Shown: one piece after another, positions 5,900 to 6,000 of the stretch
Layout of the letters: each line of letters starts with the position of its first letter
Numbering within the stretch: the first letter of the stretch is position 1
From: Prevotella sp. UBA3288
GTDB lineage: Bacteria > Bacteroidota > Bacteroidia > Bacteroidales > Bacteroidaceae
NCBI GenBank assembly: GCA_002361655.1
Contig: DETM01000041.1
Location: 6,698-12,697 of the forward strand
DNA length: 6,000 nt
Reading direction: 5' to 3'
Program-made: the position numbers and the translations under genes
The notes under the pieces: generated by a model
The model's input: only the letters and a program-made list of their open reading frames with translations
Database searches by the model: none
Told to the model about the DNA's origin: nothing

Positions 5900-6000
5900 G
5901 GTGTCCAAGGTTTCAGCGTCTTGAAGAAGTCGTTGCCTTTGTCATCTACGAGGATGAAGGCGGGGAAGTCCTCTACGTCAATCTTCCAGATGGCCTCCAT
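5887..6000 (-). CDS. Fumarate hydratase class I (fumA/fumB type), C-terminal 37 codons only
   Basis: The minus-strand frame entering at 6000 reads [20 protein letters not shown] then [17 protein letters not shown], ending TAG at 5887-5889. This is the very conserved C-terminus of class I, iron-sulfur fumarases; E. coli FumA/FumB have [19 protein letters not shown] at the same place. The enzyme interconverts fumarate and malate in the cytoplasm, and in anaerobic Bacteroidota it works in the malate-to-fumarate-to-succinate branch. The iron-sulfur ligands and the rest of the roughly 500-residue protein lie beyond the right edge. The first codon at the edge happens to be ATG but is internal to the protein, not its start. 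The stop codon lies inside the 5' end of the metalloprotease gene (overlap 5887-5899, different frame). Confidence 0.92.
   Translation of the reverse strand: MEAIWKIDVEDFPAFILVDDKGNDFFKTLKPWTPCGK

Noticed and set aside
5900..5908. TTG at 5906-5908 as start of the metalloprotease
   Set aside because: The ATG nine bases downstream gives a shorter, more typical signal peptide N-terminus and less overlap with fumarase; TTG starts are less common.
5998..6000. ATG at the right edge as the start of a small 37-codon gene
   Set aside because: The encoded sequence is the internal C-terminal segment of class I fumarases, so the methionine is an internal residue of a gene continuing beyond the window.

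Overview
The window looks like chromosomal DNA of a Bacteroidota bacterium, most likely Prevotella or a close relative. The evidence is: promoters of the TAnnTTTG type without clear Shine-Dalgarno sites; a secreted M6-type metalloprotease ending in a 'YDLSGR...G..V.R..DG..RKV' tail typical of Prevotella/Bacteroides exported proteins; a class I fumarase; and GC-rich coding DNA separated by very AT-rich gaps. Genus-level placement is inference.

Layout, left to right. (1) 1-878, minus: the first 292 codons of acetate kinase (ackA), cut by the left edge. (2) 896-1388: a compact cassette bounded by a 30-bp inverted repeat (29/30 identical) and filled almost end to end by a 145-residue GxxExxY-family protein (PD-(D/E)xK nuclease-like fold). 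On the pta side the repeat core continues as two more tandem copies up to 1450. (3) 1449-2459, minus: phosphate acetyltransferase (pta). (4) 2460-2678: a divergent promoter region with a -7 box for each direction and a 26-residue leader ORF on the plus strand. (5) 2679-3428, plus: an FMN nitroreductase-family oxidoreductase, followed by a strong hairpin terminator that serves both strands. (6) 3485-4279, minus: glucosamine-6-phosphate deaminase (nagB). (7) 4319-5899, minus: a secreted M6-type zinc metalloprotease. (8) 5887-6000, minus: the last 37 codons of a class I fumarate hydratase, whose stop lies inside the start of the protease gene.

Functionally, pta and ackA form the acetyl-CoA to acetyl-phosphate to acetate route that yields ATP in fermentation. 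Fumarase belongs to the succinate branch of the same anaerobic metabolism. NagB feeds amino-sugar carbon and nitrogen into glycolysis, and the protease would act outside the cytoplasm. The least ordinary part is the inverted-repeat-bounded GxxExxY cassette lying between two metabolically inseparable genes. Second is the short hydrophobic leader ORF that overlaps the nitroreductase start by four bases.
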